DNA of 64,000 nucleotides. Source: Chloroflexia bacterium SDU3-3 (lineage in GTDB: Bacteria > Chloroflexota > Chloroflexia > Chloroflexales > Roseiflexaceae). Under the pieces are notes generated by a model. The model was given only the letters and a program-made list of their open reading frames with translations. It did not search any database and had not been told where the DNA came from. Of the stretch, positions 36,255-47,153 are shown piece after piece (position 1 is the first letter of the stretch; every line of letters begins with the position of its first letter). The DNA is taken from contig WBOU01000013.1 of the NCBI GenBank assembly GCA_009268125.1, positions 62,001 through 126,000 on the forward strand. Direction: 5' to 3'. The position numbers and the translations under genes were made by a program.

Positions 36255-36278
36255 TACAATACGAGGATAGTATCGATA
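36255..36278 (+). promoter_or_regulatory. Possible -10 element and palindrome before the 69-residue orphan
   Basis: TACAAT at 36255-36260 could be a -10 box. The 10-bp palindrome GTATCGATAC at 36269-36278 lies immediately after it, where a repressor could act. No -35 box is clear. Confidence 0.35.
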
Positions 36279-36295
36279 CCACCGAGGAGAACTCT

Positions 36296-36505
36296 ATGGC
36301 TGGGAAGCCGCTTCCCATCTATCGGCTGCCGATGCAGCCGAGGCAGCGCGTCGGGCAGGTGCTGGTGAAGAAGGATCGCAATGGCAAGCTCTATATCGAG
36401 GGCACGCGGGTTGAGGAGATGACGCCAACCGGCGAGTACCAGATCCTCAGCATGCCAAACGGCAAAAAATACTACGTGCTCCAGAGCGACCTCGACCAGC
36501 TCTAG
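36296..36505 (+). CDS. Small conserved-looking protein of unknown function
   Basis: A 69-residue basic protein starting MAGKPLPIYRLPMQ, with two short predicted beta segments (KLYIEGTRVEEMTP and GEYQILSMPNGKKYYVL). ATG 36296 has a good ribosome site GAGGAG. The gene has a strong terminator right after its stop codon, which supports real expression. No domain was recognised. It is not obviously part of the upstream kinase unit, since a separate -10-like element lies between. Confidence 0.65.
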   Translation: MAGKPLPIYRLPMQPRQRVGQVLVKKDRNGKLYIEGTRVEEMTPTGEYQILSMPNGKKYYVLQSDLDQL

Positions 36506-36513
36506 AAAACACA

Positions 36514-36551
36514 CACCGCCCGCAGGTTTCCCTGCGGGCGGTGGTCTTTTT
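36514..36551 (+). terminator. Terminator after the 69-residue orphan
   Basis: Perfect 13-bp stem CACCGCCCGCAGG / CCTGCGGGCGGTG, loop TTTC, then GTC and a T run. On the minus strand the complement TGTGTGTTTTC may also terminate the convergent ArsA-type gene's opposite strand weakly. Confidence 0.9.
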
Positions 36552-36568
36552 CGGGCTTTGGGCTAGCG

Positions 36569-37747
36569 CTAGGGCTGGGGGATGGGCGGCTCGGGCGCGC
36601 CGAAGCGCACCTCCAGCGTGCCGCCCTTGAACACCGCCTTGGTGGCGGGGCGCTCGGCCAGGGTCAGCGGCAGGATCATGTCGCGCTTGAAGTTGCCGAT
36701 GGTGATGAACAGCTCGTCGCCGCGCTTGGTGATGCCCACCTTGCCGATCTCGACATGTGGCAGCGGCAGGCGCAGCAGGTACTCCTCGCCCTCTTTCACG
36801 ATCTCCTGGGTGCTGCCTGCGAAGAAGACCTTGGTCGGATCCTCCTGCTTGAACAGGGCGCGGCCCACGGCGGCCAGCCGCTCGACGCCGGTGACATCGT
36901 GCGGGTAGTGCGGGGCCTCCCAGATCGGCAGGGGCGAAAACAGGTCGTGGACCTGCTGGCGGTAGCGCGACTGCATCTCGGCCATCTGGCTCATGAACGC
37001 GCCCTCGACGGCGGTCTTGGGCAGCACGCGGTTGAGCACCACGCCATCTACCGGGTAGCCGAACAGCGAGAGGTAGGTGGCGGCGCGCTGGGCCTCTTTG
37101 ATCACGATCCGCTCGGGGTTCACCACCAGGCGGTACGAGCTGATCGACGGATCGGTGAGGGTGGTGCGCAGCACCTCGACGCCCTTCTGCAGCTTCTGCA
37201 CCTGCTCGAAGGCGTTGGTGGCCGGGATGAGCGCCCGCACCAGCGGCTTGGCCAGGCTCATGGTGCCGCTGTCCCACTCCATCACGCGCGAGGCGTACCA
37301 CTGGAAGGTCTCGGGCATGGTTAGGAGGCGGATGGTCTCGCCGGTGGGGGCCGCATCCACGATCACGGCGTCGTAGTTGCCATCGCGGGCCTGGCGGTGG
37401 ATGTGCAGCAGCGACACGACCTCCTCCATGCCAGGGATGATCGCCAGTTCCTCGGAGGCTACGTCGTCCACGCCCTTGCGCTTGAGCAGGGTGGCCAGGT
37501 AGTTGCGCAGCGCGCCCCAGTGCTCGCGCACCTCGTCCAGCACGTTGATCTCCTGGCCCCAGAGGTTCTCGGCCACCTGAGTGGGCTGCGAGCCAAGCGG
37601 GGTGTCAAGCGCGTCGGCGAGGCTATGGGCCACGTCGGTGCTGACCACGAGGGTGCGGTGGCCAAGCTCGGCGGCGCGCACCGCCGTGGCGGCTGCGGTG
37701 GTGGTCTTGCCTACACCGCCCTTGCCAAGGTAGAGAATAAGTCGCAT
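36569..37747 (-). CDS. ArsA/Get3-type ATPase with HSP20-like tail
   Basis: A 392-residue single-domain ArsA-family ATPase. The deviant Walker A GKGGVGKTT lies at residue 8 and the switch region TLVVSTDVAHSLADAL follows. AVIVDAAPTGETIRLLTMPE and LNRVLPKTA are later family motifs. From about residue 310 (PHVEIGKVGITKRGDELFI) to the end, the sequence looks like a small beta-sandwich of the HSP20/alpha-crystallin type, a fusion seen in ArsA-like proteins of phototrophs. No ArsB transporter or arsenic regulator is nearby, so a role in protein targeting or metal handling is open. ATG 37747 follows GAAGGAAC. Confidence 0.88.
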   Translation of the reverse strand: MRLILYLGKGGVGKTTTAAATAVRAAELGHRTLVVSTDVAHSLADALDTPLGSQPTQVAENLWGQEINVLDEVREHWGALRNYLATLLKRKGVDDVASEELAIIPGMEEVVSLLHIHRQARDGNYDAVIVDAAPTGETIRLLTMPETFQWYASRVMEWDSGTMSLAKPLVRALIPATNAFEQVQKLQKGVEVLRTTLTDPSISSYRLVVNPERIVIKEAQRAATYLSLFGYPVDGVVLNRVLPKTAVEGAFMSQMAEMQSRYRQQVHDLFSPLPIWEAPHYPHDVTGVERLAAVGRALFKQEDPTKVFFAGSTQEIVKEGEEYLLRLPLPHVEIGKVGITKRGDELFITIGNFKRDMILPLTLAERPATKAVFKGGTLEVRFGAPEPPIPQP

Positions 37748-37830
37748 CGAAGTTCCTTCGAGTCTATCGGCTGATTTTGTACCGCTACGACGCAGCGCGG
37801 CGCGGCTTTGTTGCAGGCCGACATGCACAG

Positions 37831-37861
37831 CGGGCGCACGGGGTTTCCCCCGCGCGCCCGC
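37831..37861 (-). terminator. Possible terminator after ppdK
   Basis: CGGGCGC and GCGCCCG arms with an inner GGGG/CCCC stem form a strong hairpin about 40 bases after the ppdK stop codon. There is no T run, so termination would be weak or factor-assisted. Confidence 0.35.
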
Positions 37862-37897
37862 CTGCTGCTCGCTAGGGCCGAAGCCCCAGGGCGATGC

Positions 37898-40567
<2,670 letters not shown>

Positions 40568-40657
40568 TACAACTCCTCCGTTGTATTGTGTAATACTGGA
40601 ATGCGTGCTGCGCAGAAGCTGGTCTGCCTGCTGCACCATTGCGGCACGCGCATGCAG

Positions 40658-41044
40658 CTACGCACTATCCTCGATTTGATCCGCCAGCCACGCGGTCACA
40701 TCCTCGCGGCTGATCGCGCCGCGAGCGATCTCGCGGGCGTACTGGCGCAGCGCATCATCGGTGGCGGTGAGGCGCGCGCCGTTGCGCTGGAGGAAGAGCC
40801 GAAGCGCCAGGGTTGCGATCCGCTTGTTTCCATCCCAGAACGGGTGGAAGACAACCAGGCTGTGCAACAGCGCGCCCGCCTTCTCCTCAAGCGAGCCAAA
40901 TATTTCTTGACCAAACACCACCTGCTGTGGCGCGCTGATCGCAGCCATCAGGCTGCTCATCTCGCGCACCGCGCAGCTGTTCACGCTCTCCTTGGCCACC
41001 CGATGCCGGATGGCCATCAGATCGCCCAGGTGCAGGTAGTTCAT
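40658..41044 (-). CDS. Doc/Fic family protein (second of a tandem pair)
   Basis: A 128-residue Fic-fold protein. The active motif is HPFWDGNKRIA, with Lys in place of the second Gly of canonical Fic enzymes, as in Doc toxins that phosphorylate EF-Tu. N-terminal MNYLHLGDLMAIRHRV resembles Doc openings. It shares EIF-S-EKAGALL, the active motif and the C-terminal G-ISRE-V--WL pattern with the next upstream gene, so the two are paralogues. No Phd-like antitoxin lies between them. It ends about 90 bases before ppdK. The start codon has a weak ribosome site. Confidence 0.85.
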   Translation of the reverse strand: MNYLHLGDLMAIRHRVAKESVNSCAVREMSSLMAAISAPQQVVFGQEIFGSLEEKAGALLHSLVVFHPFWDGNKRIATLALRLFLQRNGARLTATDDALRQYAREIARGAISREDVTAWLADQIEDSA

Positions 41045-41088
41045 GCCGCGCTTCCAGGCCAGCGCTGGCGGCGGGAAGCCCGCTGTGG

Positions 41089-41475
41089 CTAGCGCTCGGT
41101 GCTATGGCGTTCGAGCCAGTCGAGCAGGCCCTCGCGGCTCATCGAGCCATCGGCCAGGGCCATGATCGCGCTGTAGGCCTCGTGGTTGCTGGCCTGCAGG
41201 CGCAGCCCAGCCGCATCGAGGGCCATATCCAGGGCCACCAGGGCCACCCGCTTGTTGCCATCCGAGAACGGGTGCGCCTTCATGATCGCGTAGCACAGCG
41301 CCCCGGCCTTCTCGCGCGCGCTGGGGAAGATCTCCATCCCGAAGGCGCTGGCGCTCGGTGCCGCCGCCGCGCCCTCGAGCCGGCCAAAGCCCGACTCGGT
41401 GATGCCGCGCATGCCACCGAACGATGTCATCAGCAGCTCGTGGATCAGCAAGATGTCGGCGGGCGCAAGAACCAT
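41089..41475 (-). CDS. Doc/Fic family protein (first of a tandem pair)
   Basis: A 128-residue Doc-like protein when started at ATG 41475, identical in length to its downstream paralogue. Active motif HPFSDGNKRVALVAL. The N-terminal part APADILLIHELLMTSFGGMRGI is a recognisable Doc/Fic helix, with GGMRGI where many members have GG-RG. The C-terminus SMSREGLLDWLERH parallels the paralogue. A GTG 15 bases upstream is an alternative start. It lies 25 bases after a small 68-residue ORF that could encode its antitoxin, and 44 bases before the second copy. Confidence 0.85.
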   Translation of the reverse strand: MVLAPADILLIHELLMTSFGGMRGITESGFGRLEGAAAAPSASAFGMEIFPSAREKAGALCYAIMKAHPFSDGNKRVALVALDMALDAAGLRLQASNHEAYSAIMALADGSMSREGLLDWLERHSTER

Positions 41476-41500
41476 AGCCAGTGGTACCACCCTGGCGTTG

Positions 41501-41707
41501 CTACGAGAGGTTCATCAGGGCCTCGCGGTAGGTGGCCATGGTCACCTGCGCGCGGGCGATCACCTCGGGGGCAACACCGGGAAGGGCGCGAATTCTCACG
41601 CGCCCTTCATCTAGCTGCTCGATTGAAATAACAACAGCGGGCTGCTCTGCAAGCCATGTGCGCATGACCTCGGGTAGCTCCGCCATCGGAAGTACGATAT
41701 CATCCAT
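41501..41707 (-). CDS. Small protein upstream of the Doc pair, candidate antitoxin
   Basis: A 68-residue protein starting MDDIVLPMAELPEVM. It has a short strand-like region AVVISIEQLDEGRVRIRAL and a C-terminal helix (VIARAQVTMATYREALMNL). It is not clearly Phd, AbrB or ribbon-helix-helix. Its size and its position directly before a Doc-like gene fit the usual antitoxin-toxin order. The ribosome site is weak and the longer frame start at 41761 has no coding character. The function is inferred from context only. Confidence 0.5.
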   Translation of the reverse strand: MDDIVLPMAELPEVMRTWLAEQPAVVISIEQLDEGRVRIRALPGVAPEVIARAQVTMATYREALMNLS

Positions 41708-41812
41708 AGAGCAACACCAAGCCCATGTGGGCAGAAGTGTATTCGGCTGCGCCAGAATCATCTGTCCAGCACGCTTTGCCGAACCGTACTATACCGCGCT
41801 TTCGGGTACGTG

Positions 41813-43171
41813 TCAAAGTTGCCGATCGCCTTCCGAAGGCTCTGGGCGCTGATCATCTGGCGGCGGCGGCGCTTGCTCGCTGCTGGGCGGGGGGATCTCC
41901 CCCGCTGGCGCAGCGGCCTGGGCGGCAGCGGCGGCACGGGCGCGACGCTGCATCTGGATGCGGCGCAGCAGCACATAGGCAAAACAGACAAATGAGGCCA
42001 ACAGGAACAGGCCGATCATCAGATTGCGATAGGGCAGCACCGGGCGCTTGAGCCGCAGCGACTGGACGACCGTACCACCACGCGTAGGGCTTTCCCCCGC
42101 CGCGCCCACCGACGCATCGCGTGCCACCAGCGGCAGGTAGCGCACGCTCGGCCCTGTGGTGTCGGGCGCGGGCGCAGGCGGCAGCTGGGCCACCGTGGTG
42201 GCCCCGGCGGGCGCGGCGGTAGCTAGCGGGGCCACCGCAGTGGGCAGGCGACCAGGCTGCGCTGGCGAGGTGCCGCGCGGCAGGATGACCACCTCGGTCG
42301 GCTGCTCGGTGGCACGGATGTCGCCAGGGCCAGGGGTGGCGCCAAAACCTGTAGGTGCCACATCCACGGCAGCGGTGGCGGTAGCGGTGATGGCCAGGGT
42401 GTCCGTGGGGGTGGGCGTGGCCGTAGGCGTGCTGGTGGCGACAATCACCCCGCCAGGCTGGGGGGTGAGCGTGATGGTGGGCGTGGCGGTGGCGTTGCCA
42501 TCTGGCGTGGGCGTGATGGTGCGGGGCGTCGTGGGGGTGGGCGTGGTGCCCATCTGCGAGTCGCTGGTGAGCGTCAGGCTCTCGCCATTGCCCAGCGCGT
42601 CGATCCCGAACTCCCACAGCGCCGAGGTCGAGTTACACGACGAAAAGCGGCTGGGCGTGCACTCGACCACGCTGGCCGACTGCACTTCCCAGTGAAAGCG
42701 GCTGGGGTAGCCTGCGGGCAGAGCATCGCCATTGGCATCAAAGGGCCTGCCGGTGAGGGCCGCCACCACCGACACATGGTCGTTCTGGCGGGTCGCCGTC
42801 AAGGTTGTGATCATGCTGTTGTAGTTGCTGGCCTTCTCGCGCAGCGTGTTGAGCTGGCTCTGCAGCATGGCCGTGTCGGTGAACTGGGTGGTAAGGCGGA
42901 CGCCAGCGTAGGTGCTATCGCTCCAGTAGTCGAGCGCGGGCTGCCAGGCCTCTGGGAAGTTGTCCACCTCCGCCGAGAAGATCTCGTAAAGCGTCTGCGG
43001 GTCGATAGGCACCTGGCCAGCCGCCTCCTGCTGCTGCTGGTACGCCTGGTTCACCCCCACATGGACCTCGATCGTACCGCTGCCGTCGTCGTTCAGCTGC
43101 ACGATCGTATCGTGGGCATAGCAGCCCGAGAGCAGCAGGGCGCACAGCAGCAGCAGAAAACAGTGCTTCAT
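41813..43171 (-). CDS. Lipoprotein with Thr/Pro-rich stalk and C-terminal membrane helix
   Basis: A 452-residue protein. Residues 1-17 form a lipoprotein signal with lipobox LLSGC. About 20-195 is a folded domain beginning TIVQLNDDGSGTIEVHV, similar in pattern to the LppM/DUF3153 domain. About 205-340 is a Thr/Pro/Ala stalk (TPTPTTPRTITPTPDG and similar). YLPLVARD follows, then a membrane helix at about 382-402 (MIGLFLLASFVCFAYVLL) with Arg after it, and a Pro/Glu-rich cytoplasmic tail. It would be tethered to the membrane at both ends of its outer part. It starts 3 bases after the stop of the D-aminopeptidase gene, so the two are one unit. The function is unknown. Confidence 0.75.
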   Translation of the reverse strand: MKHCFLLLLCALLLSGCYAHDTIVQLNDDGSGTIEVHVGVNQAYQQQQEAAGQVPIDPQTLYEIFSAEVDNFPEAWQPALDYWSDSTYAGVRLTTQFTDTAMLQSQLNTLREKASNYNSMITTLTATRQNDHVSVVAALTGRPFDANGDALPAGYPSRFHWEVQSASVVECTPSRFSSCNSTSALWEFGIDALGNGESLTLTSDSQMGTTPTPTTPRTITPTPDGNATATPTITLTPQPGGVIVATSTPTATPTPTDTLAITATATAAVDVAPTGFGATPGPGDIRATEQPTEVVILPRGTSPAQPGRLPTAVAPLATAAPAGATTVAQLPPAPAPDTTGPSVRYLPLVARDASVGAAGESPTRGGTVVQSLRLKRPVLPYRNLMIGLFLLASFVCFAYVLLRRIQMQRRARAAAAAQAAAPAGEIPPPSSEQAPPPPDDQRPEPSEGDRQL

Positions 43172-43174
43172 AGG

Positions 43175-43984
43175 CTAGCCAGCAAGGTTATACATAGCGC
43201 GGAAGGCCCGGAACACCTCGGTATAGCTGGCGTGGGTGAACTGCACGCCGCGCGCGCCCACCCGCTCGCTGCCGGGCGTGAGCGCGGCCATATCGGCCTG
43301 GCTGGTCTTCATAAACTCGACCAGCATGGTCACCCTGGGGGCAGGGAGCAGCGGCGGCGGCAGCTGGGCCAGCGCGGCCTGCGCGCCCTCGCGGATGCGG
43401 CGGCGGCTCTCGCCCAGGGGCAGGCAGCGCGCGCCGGTGCGGCTGATGGCCTGCTTCACCTGCACGGTGGTGACGCGGTCGCCCAGCAGGGCGCGGGCCT
43501 CGGCGCAGATCGTCTGGTCGCCGGTGACAAGCGCCACCGGCACGCCGAAGTGCCCGGCGAACAGCGCATTGATGCCCAGCTCGCCCACCACCAGATCGTT
43601 GATGGTGACGCGGTAGACCGACCCCTCGGTGTAGGTATGGTCGATGGTGGCCGGGGTGCTGCCCGCCATGCCATGGTAGCCCACGCAGAACATGGCGTCG
43701 AAGCCTGCCTCCAGCCCCTGCACCATCGAGTAGGGCTTGGGCGAGCCGGAGATTAGCTCGGCGCACGGGTGCAGATCCTCAATATGCAGATTGCGCATGT
43801 TCCAGTGCGAGTCGTTCACCACCACCTCGGTCGCGCCAGCATCCAGCGCGCCCTCCACGGCGGCATTCACATCGCCCATCATCAGCGCGCAGGCGCGGTC
43901 GTACTCGCGCGCCCCTGGCTCGGTCTGGTCGGCGTGGACCACACCCGATGCCCCTTCCATGTCGGCAGAAATATAGACTCGCAT
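43175..43984 (-). CDS. dppA: M55-family D-aminopeptidase (DppA-like)
   Basis: A 269-residue enzyme of DppA length. It opens with the zinc-site motif VYISADMEGASGVV, and includes HADQTEPGAREYD, VVVNDSHWNMRNL, the GYHGMAG motif and VSGSPKP-like segment ELISGSPKPYSM. DppA forms a large self-compartmentalised ring and cleaves D-amino acid dipeptides from cell-wall turnover. ATG 43984 has GGAAGGGTG 5-6 bases upstream. It is first in a two-gene unit with the stalked lipoprotein. No dipeptide ABC transporter is adjacent, unlike the Bacillus operon. Confidence 0.9.
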   Translation of the reverse strand: MRVYISADMEGASGVVHADQTEPGAREYDRACALMMGDVNAAVEGALDAGATEVVVNDSHWNMRNLHIEDLHPCAELISGSPKPYSMVQGLEAGFDAMFCVGYHGMAGSTPATIDHTYTEGSVYRVTINDLVVGELGINALFAGHFGVPVALVTGDQTICAEARALLGDRVTTVQVKQAISRTGARCLPLGESRRRIREGAQAALAQLPPPLLPAPRVTMLVEFMKTSQADMAALTPGSERVGARGVQFTHASYTEVFRAFRAMYNLAG

Positions 43985-44146
43985 GCTTTCACCCTTCCCC
44001 AGCCTGAGGGTGCGCTCGGTAGCGCAGCGCGTGGGGCTGGCCCATTGTAGCATAGCGCTGAGTGGGCGTGGGGCGCATCCAGCGCAAAGAAATGGACGTA
44101 GGCAGCATAATCACATCCCAACGAGCAGGAGAAGGAGCCGCAACCT

Positions 44147-45787
44147 ATGAGCAACCCCGCCGCGCCGGCGATGCAGCCCTCGGGAGAAAAGGGCCTAGCG
44201 TACAAGTGGAAAGTGCTGATCTGCGTGATCTTCGGGATCTTCATGATCATTCTCGACAGCACGGTCATCAATGTGGCGCTCCAGACGCTGCGCGCCGAGT
44301 ATGGCGTGACGCTGGCAGAGGCGCAGTGGATCATCAGCATCTACACGCTGGCGCTGGGCATCACCACGCCGCTCTCGGGCTTTCTGGCCGACCGATTCGG
44401 CATCAAGCGCATCTACATCACCGGCCTAGCGCTATTCACGCTCAGCTCGCTGTTCTGCGGGCTGGCCCCCAGCTTCCTGCTGCTGATCGTCGCGCGCGCC
44501 CTGCAGGGCATCGGCGGCGGGCTGGCCCAGCCGCTTGGCCCGGCCATGTTCTACCGCGCCTTCCCGCCCAACGAGCAGGGCACCGCGCTCGGCTTCTTCG
44601 GCATGGCGCTGGTGGTGGCACCGGCGCTGGGGCCGATCCTCGGCGGGCTGCTGGTGGATGCCGATCTGTGGCGCTGGATCTTCTTGATCAACCTGCCGAT
44701 CGGGCTGCTGGGCGTGGTGCTGGCCACCACCATGCTGCGGCCCGACAAGGCCGAGGGCCACGCCAAGGCCGACCCGCTGGGCATCGCGACAGCGGTCATC
44801 GCCTTTGGGTCGCTGCTGTACGCCGCCACGCAGGCCGCCGAGATCGGCTGGGGGGCTGCCGAGGTGCTGGGGATCTTCGCGGTAGGCGCGGTGGCGCTGC
44901 TGGCCTTCATCATCGTCGAGCTGTTTGTGGCCAAGGAGCCGCTGCTCGACCTGCGGCTGTTCCGCAGCCCCACCTTCGCGATCGCCACGGTGATCGGTTA
45001 TGTCACTGTGGTGGCGCTGTTCGGGGCCGAGTTCCTGATGCCGGTGTACCTGCAGGTGCTGCGCGGGCGCACGGCCATGGAGAGCGGGCTGCTGCTGCTG
45101 CCGCTGGCGCTCACCTCGGCGGTGGTCACGCCGCTGGCCGGGCGCTTCTACGACAAGATCGGCCCGCGCATGCTGCTGATCGTGGGCTTCGGGCTGCTGG
45201 CGGTCAACACATGGCAGCTCTCGCAGATCCAGGCGCTCACGCCGATGAGCACGATCATGTGGCTGCTGGCGCTGCGCGGGGCGGCGCTGGGCTGCATCAC
45301 CCAGACCACCATGGCCACGGCGCTGGGCGCGGTGCCGCGCAACCTGCTGCCACGCGGGTCGTCGCTGATCAACGGCACGCGCTTTGTGGTGCAGTCGATC
45401 GGCGTGGCGCTGCTGGCCACGTTGCTGGCCAGCACATCCTCGGCGCAGACTCGGCAGCTGCAGGCCGACTACAGCGCTCACAGCGCCGCTGGGGCATCGA
45501 CCAGCTTCGGGCTATGCGAGACCCCAGGCGTCGCCCCCGAGCGCAACCTGCCGCCCGCGCTGAGCAGCCAGCCCGCCGCCGCGCAGGCACAGGCCAAGGC
45601 CCAGATCGACCAGGCCTGCAGCGAGTATCTGGCCGGGTTCGACCTGGACTACCGGCTCACATTCTACTTCGCGCTGGCGGCCCTGGCGCTGGGAGCGCTG
45701 CTGCCGGGCTGGCCAGGGCCGTGGGCCGGGCGCGGCGCACCGCAGCCCGAGCGCGGCGCGCCAGCCATCGCCGAGCATGTGGGCTAG
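44147..45787 (+). CDS. DHA2-family MFS drug exporter (EmrB/QacA type)
   Basis: A 546-residue inner-membrane protein with about 14 hydrophobic segments. Helix 1 carries LDSTVINVALQTL, the DHA2 family signature, followed by LSGFLADRFGIKRIYI as motif A and GLAQPLGPAMFYRAFPP. A long periplasmic loop (about residues 430-500) lies before the last helix. It should use the proton gradient to expel a drug or dye; the substrate is not predictable. The ribosome site (AGGAGAAGGAG) is about 9 bases upstream. It is divergent from dppA and is a single-gene unit. No adjacent regulator or EmrA partner was seen. Confidence 0.92.
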   Translation: MSNPAAPAMQPSGEKGLAYKWKVLICVIFGIFMIILDSTVINVALQTLRAEYGVTLAEAQWIISIYTLALGITTPLSGFLADRFGIKRIYITGLALFTLSSLFCGLAPSFLLLIVARALQGIGGGLAQPLGPAMFYRAFPPNEQGTALGFFGMALVVAPALGPILGGLLVDADLWRWIFLINLPIGLLGVVLATTMLRPDKAEGHAKADPLGIATAVIAFGSLLYAATQAAEIGWGAAEVLGIFAVGAVALLAFIIVELFVAKEPLLDLRLFRSPTFAIATVIGYVTVVALFGAEFLMPVYLQVLRGRTAMESGLLLLPLALTSAVVTPLAGRFYDKIGPRMLLIVGFGLLAVNTWQLSQIQALTPMSTIMWLLALRGAALGCITQTTMATALGAVPRNLLPRGSSLINGTRFVVQSIGVALLATLLASTSSAQTRQLQADYSAHSAAGASTSFGLCETPGVAPERNLPPALSSQPAAAQAQAKAQIDQACSEYLAGFDLDYRLTFYFALAALALGALLPGWPGPWAGRGAPQPERGAPAIAEHVG

Positions 45788-45991
45788 GCGCAAGCTCCAC
45801 CCGTTCTGCGCAGGAAAAGCCCTCTAGTACACAACATCCTGTGATCGGGTACACTCTGGTATTTTCTTGGCAGCTTGATGGTAACAACGCTTCCGTATTA
45901 TTGAGGACGCACACCCTCGGCGAAGCCTAACATGGCTTGCAGTTCGTGCTACACTATGCTATGTCGAACCATGGCTTCTCGGAGGCACCAC

Positions 45992-46663
45992 GTGATACGG
46001 CCAAGCTCGCTTCCCACAACTAGCCAGGGCTGGGCGGCCCTGGCCCACACAGCAACGCAGCTTGAGACCACCATAGCACCAGAAGAACTGCTGATCGTGC
46101 GCGACACCCAGGGCCGACACATGCGCTTGGCGGGGCCGCCGCCGGGCATGCGCGCACGGCTGGGCGCGGTGCTCCTGCTGCTCTTCCCCCAAGGCGGCGA
46201 CCTGTGCCTGCCGCTTACGGTGCGCAGCGAGCACCTGCCCCACCATAGCGGCGAGGTCTCGCTGCCGGGCGGCGCGACCGACCCCGGCGACAGCGGGCCG
46301 ATCGCCACCGCCCTGCGCGAGTGCGAGGAGGAGATCGGTGTCCCCCAGGGCGGGCTGGCGATCTGGGGCGAGTTCGCGCCGATCTACATCCTGCCCAGCA
46401 ATTTCCAGGTCACACCTGTGGTAGCATATAGCCAGATCGCGCCGCAGCTGTATGTGAACCCCTACGAGGTGAGCGACATCATCCTGGTGACGCTGCGCGA
46501 CCTGCTCGACCCGGCCATGGTGCTCACCGAGCGGCGCACGCTGCGCGGCACGGTGGTGGATGTGCCCTACTTCGCCATCGGGCAGCAGAAGGTGTGGGGG
46601 GCTACCGCGCTGGTGCTCAGCGAGTTCACCGCCCGGATGCGCCGCGTGCTCGCCGATGGATGA
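45992..46663 (+). CDS. Nudix hydrolase, CoA pyrophosphatase type (NudL-like)
   Basis: A 223-residue enzyme. The NudL/CoA motif LPLTVRSEHLPHHSGEVSLPGG leads directly into the Nudix box GGATDPGDSGPIATALRE and CEEEIGV, where Asp replaces the first Glu of the standard box. The family hydrolyses CoA or acyl-CoA to 3',5'-ADP and phosphopantetheine. I chose GTG 45992, because GGAGG sits 6 bases upstream; the ATG at 45971 and the longer frame at 45932 lack ribosome sites. It is a single gene with no functional partner next to it. Confidence 0.88.
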   Translation: MIRPSSLPTTSQGWAALAHTATQLETTIAPEELLIVRDTQGRHMRLAGPPPGMRARLGAVLLLLFPQGGDLCLPLTVRSEHLPHHSGEVSLPGGATDPGDSGPIATALRECEEEIGVPQGGLAIWGEFAPIYILPSNFQVTPVVAYSQIAPQLYVNPYEVSDIILVTLRDLLDPAMVLTERRTLRGTVVDVPYFAIGQQKVWGATALVLSEFTARMRRVLADG

Positions 46664-46717
46664 GAGTACTAGCGCGGCGCGGTACAATGGTGCCACCCCC
46701 AGGTCGGCAGCGCGCCA

Positions 46718-46747
46718 TTGACAGCGGCTGCACTGCCCTTTTATTAT
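46718..46747 (+). promoter_or_regulatory. Promoter of the 81-residue orphan
   Basis: TTGACA at 46718-46723 and TATTAT at 46742-46747 with an 18-base spacer (or TTATTA with 17). The leader of about 95 bases before the ATG contains GCCTGCGAAATTCGCTG and other short repeats but no structure that I recognise. Confidence 0.7.
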
Positions 46748-46847
46748 TAGGGGCGGTAGCCTGCGAAATTCGCTGTAGGGTAGCCCTTTACGGCTTGCGG
46801 CAACATCTTAGATTCTCTACGGTCGTTATGTATAGGAGGACCGGCTC

Positions 46848-47093
46848 ATGTCCATCGAAAATGCCATTGCGGATCTCACCAGCCGCATCCAGGGTGCCAG
46901 CCCCGACGCTGTCATCCGCATCAAGCAGCGCAACAGCGAAGAGGCGACCATCCGCGTCTACGCGCCCGCCGACCACGAGAGCACCATCAAAGAGATCGTC
47001 CAGCCGATCACGCTCTCGCTGCTGACCGAGAACGACCTGGATGTGCAGGTGCTGGTCTACGACATCGCCACCTCGCTGCCACCCGAGGAGTAG
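46848..47093 (+). CDS. Small acidic protein of unknown function
   Basis: An 81-residue protein, predicted as a compact alpha-beta domain: ADLTSRIQGASPDAVIRIKQ, EEATIRVYAPADHESTIKEIV, then LTENDLDVQVLVYDI. A strong ribosome site (ATAGGAGGAC), a good promoter and a terminator all support a real, well-expressed gene. The pattern of a helix followed by alternating strands and an acidic end could fit a small ferredoxin-like fold. No family was recognised. Confidence 0.75.
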   Translation: MSIENAIADLTSRIQGASPDAVIRIKQRNSEEATIRVYAPADHESTIKEIVQPITLSLLTENDLDVQVLVYDIATSLPPEE

Positions 47094-47107
47094 GGTGGGG
47101 TGTGATA

Positions 47108-47150
47108 CGGGGCATCGGGGAGCTTAAAAAGACCCCGACGCCCCGCTTTT
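47108..47150 (+). terminator. Terminator after the 81-residue orphan
   Basis: CGGGGCATCGGGG pairs with CCCCGACGCCCCG (13 positions with one mismatch) around a 12-base loop, followed by CTTTTT. Confidence 0.88.
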
Positions 47151-47153
47151 TCG

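Noticed and set aside
44062-45930. 622-codon plus-strand frame overlapping the DHA2 exporter
   Set aside because: Out-of-frame reading of the exporter gene with Arg/Ala/Gly-rich low-complexity sequence.
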